Assembly (NCBI RefSeq): GCF_017916325.1
Contig: NC_090171.1
Span: 1,091,001 to 1,155,000 of the forward strand
DNA length: 64,000 bases
DNA from: Leishmania martiniquensis
Taxonomy: Eukaryota; Euglenozoa; Kinetoplastea; Trypanosomatida; Trypanosomatidae
Reading direction: 5' to 3'
Each line of letters begins with the position of its first letter. The stretch's first letter is position 1. A program made the translations under genes and the position numbers. Shown piece by piece: positions 42,210 through 52,600 of the stretch. Under the pieces are notes generated by a model, which saw only the letters and a program-made list of their open reading frames with translations, had not been told where the DNA came from and ran no database searches.

Positions 42210-45200
42210 TCAGAATCGCCCGGACGCCCTAGCGTTCGTTTTTGCCGTGTTCATGAAAAACTCCTTCACCTTTCGGCGCTGCCCGGCAAAGTTGCCCACG
42301 ATGAGGAGGTGCGCGTTCAGTGTCTCCTGCTCCCCCTGTGAAATGCCGGCCATGGTCAAGGATGGCGCGAGAGTGGGAAAGAGCCGCACGTAAGGCTCAC
42401 TTATCCCATACGCAACGCTCTCGCGTTCGCCCGGCGGCAGCTCACCGTCCGGCGTCAGAGTGACGTACGAGACGAGCCGCGAGTAAACCACCACGCGCAC
42501 TTCCGTCAAGGCCGCCTCCACCTCCGGTGAGACTGCGGCGTCTATGGTGAGGTTGACGATGGAGATGAGCAAGCTCTGTGCCGTACGGTTGTCGGCACCG
42601 CTTTCGAAGATGCTCATCGCCACCTCTGCCGTCGCGAGGAGAAGGGCCTTGTCGCGCTTCCACGCCTGGCTGTCCAGCACGTGACTTCGCGTAAACCTGG
42701 CCACGTCTTTTGCGTAGTAGAGCCATTGTTTTGACTCCACCACATCATCACGTGTATTCCGCGCGTTTGCCACCGTCATCCTCTGCTGGCGCACCTGTTC
42801 CTTGCGCTGCGAGAAGAATCTGTGGATAAGTTGGAAAATACAGATGAGCAGCACCGGGTGCTCTTTGCCGATCGGCAGCAAGCACTTCTCCGTGAGAAAG
42901 CGGGTAACATGTGTGGGTATCTGAGCGCTGGTCGTGAGCGCGGTGATGACCTCACCAAACCGTTCAGCTGGCAAAATGGGGCTCAGTTCTCCAAACACCT
43001 GGTATACAACCACACGAATGTTCATGAGCGTGGCGCGAGCTCCACGCACTGTGTTCACCACGTGCGCATCACTCTTGCGTGTCTTACCAGGCAGAAACAG
43101 ATCTCTCTCTCCCGCTTCCTGCTCGAGGATGCCGCGGTACTCAAATGGCAAATCGCCTGGCTGCATATTGTGGATACTCAAGATCAGCTGCCCAATCAGT
43201 GGAAACAGTTCAGTTGCTTTCTCCACAACATAAGGCGTCATCTGGCAACGACGGAAGACGGCGGCGATCGTGTTGAGGCATCCCTGCAGAACACCCCTCG
43301 CGTCCTTGTCATCTGGCGTAGTCGCGCACATGATGCGATTGAAGGTGGTTTGGCTTGTCAGAGCCGCAGAGGTGGCCAGCATGTTCACGAGAGGGTTCAC
43401 AATGGTCTGCAAGTACGCGTCAGACTCGCGCGCCGGCAGGATAGCGGTGAGCGCGATTAGGGCCTCGTAAAGAAGGGAGCGCTCCACCCCGTTGGCGCGC
43501 ATCAGCATCGGCTCCAGCTGCTTCATTAGAGAAGGAATCCGTGGTACAAAACGGCGACTGTGCTCCGCACACAATTGCACCAGAAGCGTGTGCGCTCGGC
43601 GTCGTGCCGCAGAGATGTCGATGTCATCGGCGTATCGACTACCTTCGTCGTTGATGCAGTTTAGAAGGATATTGATGGTGCCCTCCCACACATTCATGTC
43701 ATCGCTGTCACGTGCCTTCCAGAAGTACGAGATCATGTTAAAATAGACGGGTCTGAGCACCGCGTCAGAAGGCTCGTGAGCCAGCAACGTCGACACGCAC
43801 GCGTTGAGGCTCACAGACGAAGACTCGAAAGCGGTTGAGAGACACTCCATCATGAACTGGGTAGCCTCCCAGTAGGCGAACGTCAGGCTGCTCTGCCGCA
43901 CGAAGTGACTGCGGGTGCGTGGGTCCTCTGGGGTGCCTCGAGGGTCGGGCAAGTTGCCTAGGAGGGTCAACAGATACTGGCTCGTGCGCTCCGGGTGCAT
44001 ACGAGCGAGCTGAGTCATAATCTTGCTTGCGCCTCGCCGGAAGTCAGCAAACACCTCCTCGAACAGCTGTTCGAACCCAAACTGCTCTCGAGAGAGCTCT
44101 TGCCCTTCCGGGTTCTTGCCCTGCGTGGGGTGGCATAGGTTCTTGGGGAGCAGCAAACGCAGCCCGTCGTAGACTTCAGTCACGTCCACTTGCCGAAACG
44201 GCTCCTCTCCTACACGTTCCATCAACTGCATCACCTCCTGCCCAAACAGGATGCTAGGTACAGAAAAGACGGACAGGAGGTTCTGCACCAGCAGCACCCC
44301 CTCCAGCTGCACAAAGTCCTTGGGAAGCTCCAACGCCAGGCTGAGAATTTCATCCAGCGCAGCAATGTCACGCCCAGCAACCAGTGTGGGTACTTTCCGT
44401 AGCACAATGGCGAGCAAAACGCGCAGCACAGCCCCCTTGTTGGCATCCCTGGCCGAGTAAGAGCGTAGTAGGCAGGTGGCGCAGCTTAAAACCGGCCGCT
44501 GTGCCGGCACCCACCGCAGCAATACCTCCATCGTTGCGGCTAGGTTGTGCTCATGCCAGACGGAGAAGGGTAGTTGAGGCGCGAGGGCGCCAATCATCTT
44601 GAACGCAGCCTCAACGCACGGCTCTACCTCCGGCGCCAGCGCCGTGGACTGCTCGCCGCCAGAGGCCATGTAGTACGCGTACAGACTCATGGTGACGGCA
44701 TTCAGTAGCTGGCTTCCCCGTCTCGTCGCGCTGCGCATCAGCCTCCCGATGAACTCGCGCGGCACACGACCAAAATCAGGATCGACCAACGCCACTGTCA
44801 TCTCACTCAGAAGCAGCATCCGACGCGGTTGCGACTCGATCCCGCTGCACAGAGAGCCAAGCACTTGATCTGTCACCGCGTCGTCCGAGTAAATTACGCA
44901 CTCAGTGAGAAGCTCCATCAGGTCCGCCCGTAGCAAAGGCTCTAAGGTTGGCTCATTGCAGTACCAAGAGAGCAGATCCATCACAGGCAGTTGTGTGGGC
45001 TGTACCACACGAGCTTCCAGGGCGTGGCGCAGCAGAACCGCACCGTACGCCTGCACTGCCGGGCCCTCGCTCGACGTCTTAAGGAGCCCAATCCCGACCT
45101 GCACCACATCTGCAGCCGGCAAAGCCTTTTCCCACTCCAGCAGTTGGTTTGTACAGTTTCTTCTATGGTCGTTATTGGTACTGGTGTACACCTCGCGCAG

Positions 45201-45227
45201 TAGGCTGATTGCGTCTGCTAACGACAT
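42210..45227 (-). CDS. Exportin-like karyopherin (importin-beta superfamily)
   Basis: A 1,005-residue, almost wholly helical protein without low-complexity insertions. The N-terminus (LADAISLLREVYTS...CTNQLLEWEKAL, then VQAYGAVLLRHALEARV) has the HEAT-repeat pattern of the exportin N-terminal region, where Ran-GTP binds. A following Xpo1/Xpo5-like block, and the segment SHFVRQSSLTFAYWEATQFM near residue 440, point to the exportin-5/Msn5 branch, with exportin-T as the alternative. Exportins carry RNA or protein cargo out of the nucleus. Sequence alone does not settle the cargo. A sense-strand pyrimidine tract with AG at about 45,611-45,642 predicts a 5' UTR of around 380 nt. Confidence 0.75.
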   Translation of the reverse strand: MSLADAISLLREVYTSTNNDHRRNCTNQLLEWEKALPAADVVQVGIGLLKTSSEGPAVQAYGAVLLRHALEARVVQPTQLPVMDLLSWYCNEPTLEPLLRADLMELLTECVIYSDDAVTDQVLGSLCSGIESQPRRMLLLSEMTVALVDPDFGRVPREFIGRLMRSATRRGSQLLNAVTMSLYAYYMASGGEQSTALAPEVEPCVEAAFKMIGALAPQLPFSVWHEHNLAATMEVLLRWVPAQRPVLSCATCLLRSYSARDANKGAVLRVLLAIVLRKVPTLVAGRDIAALDEILSLALELPKDFVQLEGVLLVQNLLSVFSVPSILFGQEVMQLMERVGEEPFRQVDVTEVYDGLRLLLPKNLCHPTQGKNPEGQELSREQFGFEQLFEEVFADFRRGASKIMTQLARMHPERTSQYLLTLLGNLPDPRGTPEDPRTRSHFVRQSSLTFAYWEATQFMMECLSTAFESSSVSLNACVSTLLAHEPSDAVLRPVYFNMISYFWKARDSDDMNVWEGTINILLNCINDEGSRYADDIDISAARRRAHTLLVQLCAEHSRRFVPRIPSLMKQLEPMLMRANGVERSLLYEALIALTAILPARESDAYLQTIVNPLVNMLATSAALTSQTTFNRIMCATTPDDKDARGVLQGCLNTIAAVFRRCQMTPYVVEKATELFPLIGQLILSIHNMQPGDLPFEYRGILEQEAGERDLFLPGKTRKSDAHVVNTVRGARATLMNIRVVVYQVFGELSPILPAERFGEVITALTTSAQIPTHVTRFLTEKCLLPIGKEHPVLLICIFQLIHRFFSQRKEQVRQQRMTVANARNTRDDVVESKQWLYYAKDVARFTRSHVLDSQAWKRDKALLLATAEVAMSIFESGADNRTAQSLLISIVNLTIDAAVSPEVEAALTEVRVVVYSRLVSYVTLTPDGELPPGERESVAYGISEPYVRLFPTLAPSLTMAGISQGEQETLNAHLLIVGNFAGQRRKVKEFFMNTAKTNARASGRF

Positions 45228-46004
45228 GTTGAGTTAGAAGTAAACTATGGAGCGAAAATGTGACACACCCTGTGTTGATACACGTTGGAAAGGAGAGTTA
45301 GGCTGCTGTTATCTTATTGCTGCCACAAGGGCATTGGCCGCCTGCAGCGTTTCAGTCCCTCAGCACCCTGCTCCTCAAGAGCGTGTGGGTGTACTCGGGA
45401 AGACACCTCAGAAGTTCTGTGACCCTCGATGATGATGCCTCATAAAATGAGGAGGCCTGCTTGGCTCAGGAAAGGGCTTCTGCCATGAAGAGCTGGACTT
45501 GAGTGATGCAGGAGGCTACAGCCCGTCTCCTGAAGGGAGAGTGCAACGAAATTGCCCTGGATACGTGAGGCGAAACAGCAAGGAAGGGCCTGCCCACGTA
45601 GAAGGAAGAGCTGGCAACGCCAAGAGCGAAAAAAAAGAGAGGTGGCCAAGTTCGTAGGGATACGGGAAAGACCGTGTAAGACAGCAGACACGAGAAGAGA
45701 CGCAGTACTCTCGACAGCATTTGCAACGTTCCTTTGGAATGGTGGCGCAGAGAAAGCGGCGAGCTAAATCCGCCTTTCGAGCTCATATTTACCGTGGCTC
45801 CCGCCATTCGTTGCCTCCTGCATGTAATGCCGTGTCACTCACCCCTCCGCTTCTGTTTTATCGCCTTTCGTTGAATTTTACACAATCGCGTCTCGATGAG
45901 AAGTGCAGCGCAAGCAGCGGGTGTGTGTGTGTGTGCGTAAATGCGCAAGGGCGTGACGACACCCAGCGGTGCATAGCCGTCGAGTCAGGAACAGAATTAC
46001 GAGC
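45228..46004. other. Intergenic interval
   Basis: No gene seen. It includes the CT/poly-T tract at about 45,628-45,642 (minus sense) and a GT run near 45,920-45,937. Confidence 0.55.
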
Positions 46005-46964
46005 TCAAAAGCAGCGAGGCGTCTGAGCGCTGGTTCCGTGTTGACCTCCGCTTCTGAATCCGCGCTGTACCCATGATGAGTGGCATGATGACCCTTCAGC
46101 AGGTGCCAATGAAAGGGCTCTCGTGGCGTTGGCATCCCCGACCACTCGGCATTCACGCACCGAGCTTCCGGGCTTCATAATCCAGTCTAAGCGACGACAG
46201 CGGCCCCAGTCGGTCGGCTTTACCACGGTTGTCTGCCCGTCCACAGACCACCTGGAGAGGTCGGACAAGGTGAAACTGCATTGAAAAAACGTTGCACCCG
46301 CTGCGTCCCACTCAGACAAGTCAGCCCTGTGAAATACGCAATGAGAGAAAAGCGCCTGGCACGCTGTCGCTGCTGACGCGTCGGTAGACAAGAATGTGCA
46401 CGAGTGAAACTGAGTACCTGCCAGGTTTGCCTTCCGCAAGTCACATGAGTTGAACGTGCAGTGCGCGAAGTAGGTGCCAAGAAGATTGGCCTCGGAGAGA
46501 TCACTGCGATTGAAGCTCGCGGACAAACGCGTGCCGGAGAGGTCGATCCCCTGCAGGTCACGGCCCTCCAGCACAGTCCCGATCTCTCTCCGTGGACACC
46601 ACGCGGTTGCAGAGCTCGATGGCACAGAAGACCTCCTCGCGATAGCGGAAGGATCTGCCTGAACAGTCAGGAGGGATGAGGGACCAGCCTGTGTGGACTC
46701 AATTTCTACAGCACTAAGAACAGAGTCTCGAAGAAGGCTCCGCGCGCAGTCTACTGCAGCTCCCGAGTTCGATCCGGACTCCTGCGCCGAGCAGTCGGAA
46801 GAAACAGATGGCACGAATTCGGTGGTGAACGTTTCTGCCAGCCGTGATGAGCGAAGCAAGAAGAGCGCTTCGAGGATCTTCCCTATGGCTGCTGCGTTGA
46901 CGCGGCGGCTCATGGCAGTTGAGTTACGTCGTTCGTTTAGAGAAGCCGCCTTTTTGTGAGGCAA
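46005..46964 (-). CDS. Pentapeptide-repeat protein
   Basis: A 319-residue protein. The central part, about residues 130-235, carries consecutive pentapeptide repeats of the A(D/N)LXX type: LEGRDLQGIDLSGTRLSASF, RSDLSEANLLGTYFAHCTF, DLRKANLAGTQFHSCTF, ALFSHCVFHRADLSEWDAAG and FTLSDLSRW. Such repeats build a right-handed quadrilateral beta helix. The N-terminal 120 residues are Ser/Ala-rich with no recognised domain; the C-terminal tail is short and basic. In other systems the fold serves as a scaffold or DNA mimic, but nothing here shows the role. A T8 tract with AG at about 47,232-47,255 upstream is a likely splice acceptor. Confidence 0.82.
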   Translation of the reverse strand: MPHKKAASLNERRNSTAMSRRVNAAAIGKILEALFLLRSSRLAETFTTEFVPSVSSDCSAQESGSNSGAAVDCARSLLRDSVLSAVEIESTQAGPSSLLTVQADPSAIARRSSVPSSSATAWCPRREIGTVLEGRDLQGIDLSGTRLSASFNRSDLSEANLLGTYFAHCTFNSCDLRKANLAGTQFHSCTFLSTDASAATACQALFSHCVFHRADLSEWDAAGATFFQCSFTLSDLSRWSVDGQTTVVKPTDWGRCRRLDWIMKPGSSVRECRVVGDANATRALSLAPAEGSSCHSSWVQRGFRSGGQHGTSAQTPRCF

Positions 46965-47623
46965 TGTTGAGAGGGGCTAATGGGATAGTAGAACGTGCAA
47001 AACAAAAGGTAGTCATGAAGCCATCCTACGCATCTCCGCATGCAGTGTTCCTCTGTCCCAGGTGCAAGAAAGCCGCTGACCCCCATTATCATCTCCCTGT
47101 TCTTGGGTGCGCAACCACGTTAGAGGCGCGCACGTCCCACACTCCAACACGCATACGCACAGTCAACACTGACAGAGCAACAGAGGCGCAACTAAGACGA
47201 CAGCAGGGCGATCATCGGCGCGCGATGTCCTCTAGGACGCAAAGATGAAAAAAAACGTGCATCTGCTGCTGCGTTTCTGCTCGTCTCTTGCCTTTTACTT
47301 TTCGCACTTCTGAGAGTACAGATACACTGGTCATTTGGGTGCAGGTACACAGTTCCAAGGCATAGTCAGGAGGGTGGGCAAGAGGGCAAAGGTGCTGCGG
47401 GAACCGGCCGCGACTCCAAGAACGACACGTACGTCACTCGAAAATGTACATGCTGCAGAAATCTCTTGTGCGAAAGAAAAGCGAAGGCCGTGAGGCCTTC
47501 GCGGTGAAGAAGGCGCTTTGCATTACGGCAAAGGGCCTGTGGGCTGGGCAGGAAAAAAAGCGCGCCGTGCACGAGCAGCCGTGCGTGCGGCTATCCAGTT
47601 TCTGTAATGCCGGGTTCTCCCCT
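46965..47623. other. Intergenic interval
   Basis: No gene seen. It contains the T8 tract (minus sense, 47,248-47,255) with the first AG at 47,232-47,233, which would give the pentapeptide mRNA a 5' UTR of about 267 nt. Confidence 0.55.
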
Positions 47624-48643
47624 TCACATTCTCCATCTTGTCTTCGATGGCCTCGATAGGTGGCGAAACGGTACCGACGGGCTGCTGTCGAGGGAGTGAG
47701 CGCTTTGCGGATCTGCGCGTACCACGAAAGGGGCTGACGCACTCGGCGGAGCGCCGGAAGACATCGGGGCACACGAAGCAGGGCGACGATCGTACTCGCA
47801 GTACCCTGGGGAAAAACACGGATGATAAAAGCTACCTTTGGCATCTACATGATGCACCGGGCAGATAACCTGCGTGTGCGCATTGCTCGGGGCGAAACTG
47901 TCCAAGCAGACCGGTGTCACAGAGCGGCGACGCGAATGGCTCTCACCGCTCAGAATTTCTGCAATTGCCTCGACATCCTCGTCCTCGTTCCCTTCCGAGC
48001 CGTGAAGTACGTGCACTGCCTCTCGGTTCAACGCGCACATGCCCCGCAGAAACGCCTCCTTGAGCTTTTCATTCAAATGGGCGTCCTTGGCTCTCTCCTC
48101 CTCCAATTGCTTCTGGTACCCTTCAATCTGCCCTAATAGCTCCTGCTCGCGGCAGTCGCGTTTATGTGACTCCTTTGCCTCAAGGCGATTCTGGCGACGC
48201 GCTTCCGCGAGCAGGCGCCACTTCGTGTACGAGTGAAACAAGGCAAGCTTTCCAATGAAGACGTGCACCTCCTCGGCGAGTCGGCGACGCTCCCGACGAA
48301 CGCCAGCACAGTGCTGCCATGTGTGAAAGAGGCGTGTAAGGTGGAGTTTGACGCTCATCTTCTGCAATGCCATGGCGACCCGCACCACTCGATCCTTTGC
48401 CTTCTGGTGACGCTCCCCTTCCACCGCTTTCGCCGCTTCAGCGTCCGCAATCCTTTGCTCCAGCTGCAGACGCACCGCATCGAGCTCTTTCCTGGCATCG
48501 TCGCGCACCTGCTGCGTTCGCCGCCGAAGGTACTCCTCTATCATGGCCGAAACATGATCGCTCATGCGAGCGCAAGCGTCGCCGACATTCTCGGCCACCT
48601 CAGCCACGAAGCTCACATCTGTCTCTGCCCTTACTAGCGGCAT
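47624..48643 (-). CDS. POC5: POC5-like centrin-binding centriole/basal body protein
   Basis: A 339-residue protein that is mostly coiled coil up to residue 215. Two centrin-binding (Sfi1-type) segments stand out: LTRLFHTWQHCAGVRRERR (102-120) and LALFHSYTKWRLLAEARR (133-150). They are followed by a coiled coil and by LKEAFLRGMCALNREAV (194-210), which closely recalls the conserved box of human POC5. The C-terminal third is disordered, rich in Ser, Pro and His. POC5 binds centrin inside centrioles; in trypanosomatids the expected site is the basal body of the flagellum. It is shorter than human POC5 (about 575 residues), with fewer centrin motifs. The match rests on motif order, not a full alignment. 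Confidence 0.72.
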   Translation of the reverse strand: MPLVRAETDVSFVAEVAENVGDACARMSDHVSAMIEEYLRRRTQQVRDDARKELDAVRLQLEQRIADAEAAKAVEGERHQKAKDRVVRVAMALQKMSVKLHLTRLFHTWQHCAGVRRERRRLAEEVHVFIGKLALFHSYTKWRLLAEARRQNRLEAKESHKRDCREQELLGQIEGYQKQLEEERAKDAHLNEKLKEAFLRGMCALNREAVHVLHGSEGNEDEDVEAIAEILSGESHSRRRSVTPVCLDSFAPSNAHTQVICPVHHVDAKGSFYHPCFSPGYCEYDRRPASCAPMSSGAPPSASAPFVVRADPQSAHSLDSSPSVPFRHLSRPSKTRWRM

Positions 48644-49610
48644 TCTGCAGCGCGCGATGCCCCGGCAGCAACGCGATGGCTACGAAGGAAAAAATCGACT
48701 CGTCGTGTGCGTGGAAGTCGCCCTTAAAGCTTCAGAAAGGCAACGGAAAAGTCGAAGGGCTATGGTTGCAGCCAGAGCCGCCTGCCGAGCCGGTGTGCTT
48801 GTACGTGCCTGCGTGTTTTCAGCCCAGCTGGTGATGGATGCCGCCTTGTCGCTCTGGCGAGAAAAGGGCTGCGTTCAGAGGCGCAAAATAGAGTATGCCC
48901 AAAGGCTCCTACTACTGTGATGTCTCTGCACGTCCGCGCGGCACTCAAAACTGGCTCGAAAAAGCAAGCCGGCGTGTGATTAAAATACAAGTAGAGAGTT
49001 AAAGAGCTCTTGAATAGCGCCGTCGAAGACACGTTGCAGAAAGCCCTGAAGTGCCCCTGCGTGAAGCCGCTCAGTGAAAGGGGGAGGAGGGGGCGATGCG
49101 CGCACCCACTCAAAGGGCGAAGCGAGAGAGGAGGGAAAGAAAGGCGGCTAGTAGAGAGCGGGCACTCGCTCTTACTGCCTCGGGTCGAGAAGGGAGGAGT
49201 AGAACAAAAATACTCTGCACGATTCGACTGCACCCTCAGAGCCCAGGAGTTCATCACTGCATCCTCTTGTGCAGTGGCGCATTTGTGAGAGGGCTGCGTC
49301 ATACGTTTGTTCATCGTGGTCTTCATTTCTTGCCATGCAACTTGAGCTGCCTTCAATGTGAGCTCCGAGGTACGAGATCTCCACACGGCGAAGTGTCGTG
49401 TGCTCCAAGGATGGGCTCGAGAGAGAAGTTGAAGAAAGCTTGTCAAGGAAGGAGGGGAGGAACGAAATAGAAAATAAAAAAGTGGTCCGTGGCTGTAGAG
49501 CGCTCTTTGACATACTGCCCCATGCGCCATACTCATGCTTGGTATTTTGAAGCCAGTAGTTGAGAAGGGTATTGTGCAGTGAAGAGGGGTGAGGACATGC
49601 ACACATGCAC
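48644..49610. other. Intergenic interval with an open but non-coding-looking frame
   Basis: A 280-residue minus-strand frame (48,760-49,602) stays open across this interval, but it is rich in Ser, Pro, Leu and Arg as expected from pyrimidine-rich DNA, and shows no motif. I treat it as 3' UTR of the next gene. Confidence 0.5.
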
Positions 49611-52600
49611 TTACTTCTCCGCAAACATCTCCTTCGTGGTCAAGCTTGGCTGCGCGTCGAGGGATTCGTCATCGGGGGCACCCTCCTTCTGCATCGCTGC
49701 TGCTTGCTGAGGGTGCATTGGCATCCCATTAGCGCGCAGCTCCTCCTTCCTTTTGCGCAGCTCCGTGTATTCTCTCGCTGCCATCTGCGCTCTCAGTTGC
49801 GGGTTGCGCGCGGCCTTTTCGTGTAGCACAGCCTCCTTGTAGAGTAGTGCTATTCCGTACGTGTACGTTTGCTGCGCAGGGTTCTCGAGGTGCGCCTCCA
49901 GAGCGCTTATTGTGCGATCGAGCTCCTTGCGGTCAATGAGGTGTGCCATCTTCTCGCGAACCCGATTCAGCTCCTTCATCAGCTCCAACTTTTGCGTTTG
50001 GTCACCAGCCAGCAGAATTTGACACATGCGCCTCAGTGCATCATTTATGAGGCGATGGCCTCGCACGCGCAACGCCAACGCGCATTGGGTATAGATGTAC
50101 ACATACGCCGGCTCGTACATGTCCCACATCCGCTGTACCTCGTCCCGATCCTTGGGATGCACGCGAAAGGCAAAGTACAAGTGAGTCCAGAAAAGAAAGG
50201 GATCAGAGCCTTCGTGCTCCTTAGCACGCCACCTGAGTACTTTGCGCCGAAACACTGTTTCTGCGACCGCGTTGAGCGTGCTGTAGTACATCACCAGTTC
50301 TGGGTTCACAGAGCCGCCACGTGCACGCTGCTCCATATCTTTCATCAAAACCTCGTTCGAAGGCTGCCACTTCAGACGGCGGTGCACCTCCTTTGTGATG
50401 GCCTCGCCGTAGGCAGGCAGGTTTGCGTGGACGACAGCAAGCCGATACGGCAGCTCGCTGAATGGCTCAATCCAATGGCGCGGCTCACCTTGTGAAAAGA
50501 GCTTATCCACCACCGTCTCCACATCCTGTAGGTGCTGCAGGACTTGACCACCGGGCTCGTAGACGCGAAGCATGTATTTTGCCTCGGTGAGCAGCGGCGC
50601 CTTCCACGACGCAGGGAGCCGCTCGCGCGCGGTGCGCACTGCCAGATGATAGAAATTCAGGCACTTATCCCTGTAGGAGCAGCTGGTCTGGAAGCGACCC
50701 TGCCGCAGCATGAACTCTGAGTGCTCCCAGTACAAGTCCCCCATGTAGCGCAGCCACAGGTGCTCTGCGGTTTCCTGAGTGAGAGGCGCGCCTTCCAAAA
50801 ACACACGCGCCCGCTCGGGGAACGGGTGGATGGAGGGGTGCGTCTTCTTGTTCACGTTTTCCAAGCAGCGGTCAGAGATATCCATCGCGAGTGTCAAACG
50901 ACCCCGGCGCTCGTTGAACCACATGTACTCTGTTTCGTCTGTCATGGGGTACCAGCGCTTACTACTGCCGGAGTGCCACAACGCCTCAGCCTTATCGAGA
51001 TGCCCGGAGATCTCTGCGAAGACGGCATTCTCGCCATCGAGGAACTCCTTCTCATCATATTCGTAAGGTGGGTCTGAGTCGGGTACTGGAATCTGCACAA
51101 TGTCCTTGCTAGCCTTGGCATAGTTGGAGAAGAGCTCGATCGAGTCCTCGTACAGCTCCTCGGCGCGGGAGCGAAAGCGGCTGTCGGCGAAGTCGATGAA
51201 CATGCGATGGAACTTCTTCCCCGCGTAGAACGCCAACGCACCGCGACACCACTGGTAAAGCCCCTCCACCGCCGCGTCTCGAGATGAGTCTTTGATGCCA
51301 TCAACGCGGGAAGGGCACCTGGTGTAAGCATCGTTAAGATGACGGTGGAGAAACTCTTTGTGTGCCTCTAGTTGCTCGGCGCTCTGGAACTCTGTGATCA
51401 TGAACTCACCCAGCTCATTCTTGATCCACTTCATGAAGGGCTGGGAAATGGCCTCATACCGACGGTCGCGCACCATGACCGCGTAGCGCTGCACCGGGTT
51501 CTTTCGAATTGTATCAAGCTCAAGGGACGTCATTTCTTGCACAAAATTCATAAAGTTCCTTCCTAGTAGCTTGCTCTTCGCAGATGCCTGTCGAAGAATA
51601 TCGTCCGCCTCGGCCTTTACAGCGTTCGCCTCGGCCGTGCGATTCCCCTTGAACTTGTAGAAGTCGGCCAGAAAGTGCTTCGTGTGGGCCTCAAAGATGA
51701 GGCGAAACACCTCCTCCTGCTCCTTGGCCACATCTGGATGATCGCCCACGTTCCCTTCGCGAAAGCGCTCCATTGTGTCGTACAGCATCTTCTCGCACTT
51801 TTCTTCGCTCGTCACTTGAGTGAGGTTCCCAAACTCTGTCAGAGCCTGCTGAAAAGCGTCACGATAAGCCCGCCACGTCCTCTCCAGCTTCTCCTTGTCG
51901 AATTCGACGGCGTCCTCGGCATCAACCCCACGGTAAGGATCCACGATGGAGTCGGTCTCCCACGGCAAGTTCGGCAGCAGAATATCAGAGTCGTACGACA
52001 GCTTCAACTTACGCAGCCGCTCCTGGCGCTCGAGCCGCTGGCGCTCCGACTTCTTCATGAGTTTACCATCCTTGTCCACAAGGTGATTTTCCTTCGCCTC
52101 CTTTTCCTCTGCGCCGACGGGAGCTTCGAGCGAGTCACCCTTCGAAACCTCGCGAAACAGCGGCAATGGCTTGTACCCGACTACCAGCTCTGGCAACGTC
52201 TTGAGTTTGTGCATCTTCACTTCATCGAATGCAGAGGCGCCTGACGGAGCGTCGTCCAGCGTCACACGCTCATCGTCGCGCAGCTGCGGTGGAACGTAGT
52301 ACTCCTTTTCCGGCTGCCTCTCCTCCAGGGGGTCGTGCACCATGCCATACTGTCGAATCATCGGCTCTGTCTCGATGAGAGTCTCACGATACCACTTCGG
52401 CATCTCATTCAGCTCTCTGCAGTGCGGCACGCGGAAAAGCTCACTTGGCACGTCTGGTTCCGCATTTTTCGGCCTCTCAGAGACGTGGAGAAACCCCTCC
52501 GACGTAGACGCACCGACAGCTCGTGAGTCTGACTCGGCCGGCGTCACAGGTGCTTTCACGCGAGTCCGAGAACCTACTAACTGCACATTCGCTGCCGCCT

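Noticed and set aside
46760..46785. GAGTTCGATCC-like string resembling a tRNA B box
   Set aside because: It lies in the pentapeptide gene and no acceptor or anticodon stem can be drawn around it.
48760..49602. 280-residue minus-strand frame between POC5 and the mitochondrial gene
   Set aside because: Right strand and open, but Ser/Pro/Leu/Arg composition of pyrimidine-rich UTR and no motif; would need transcript and peptide support.
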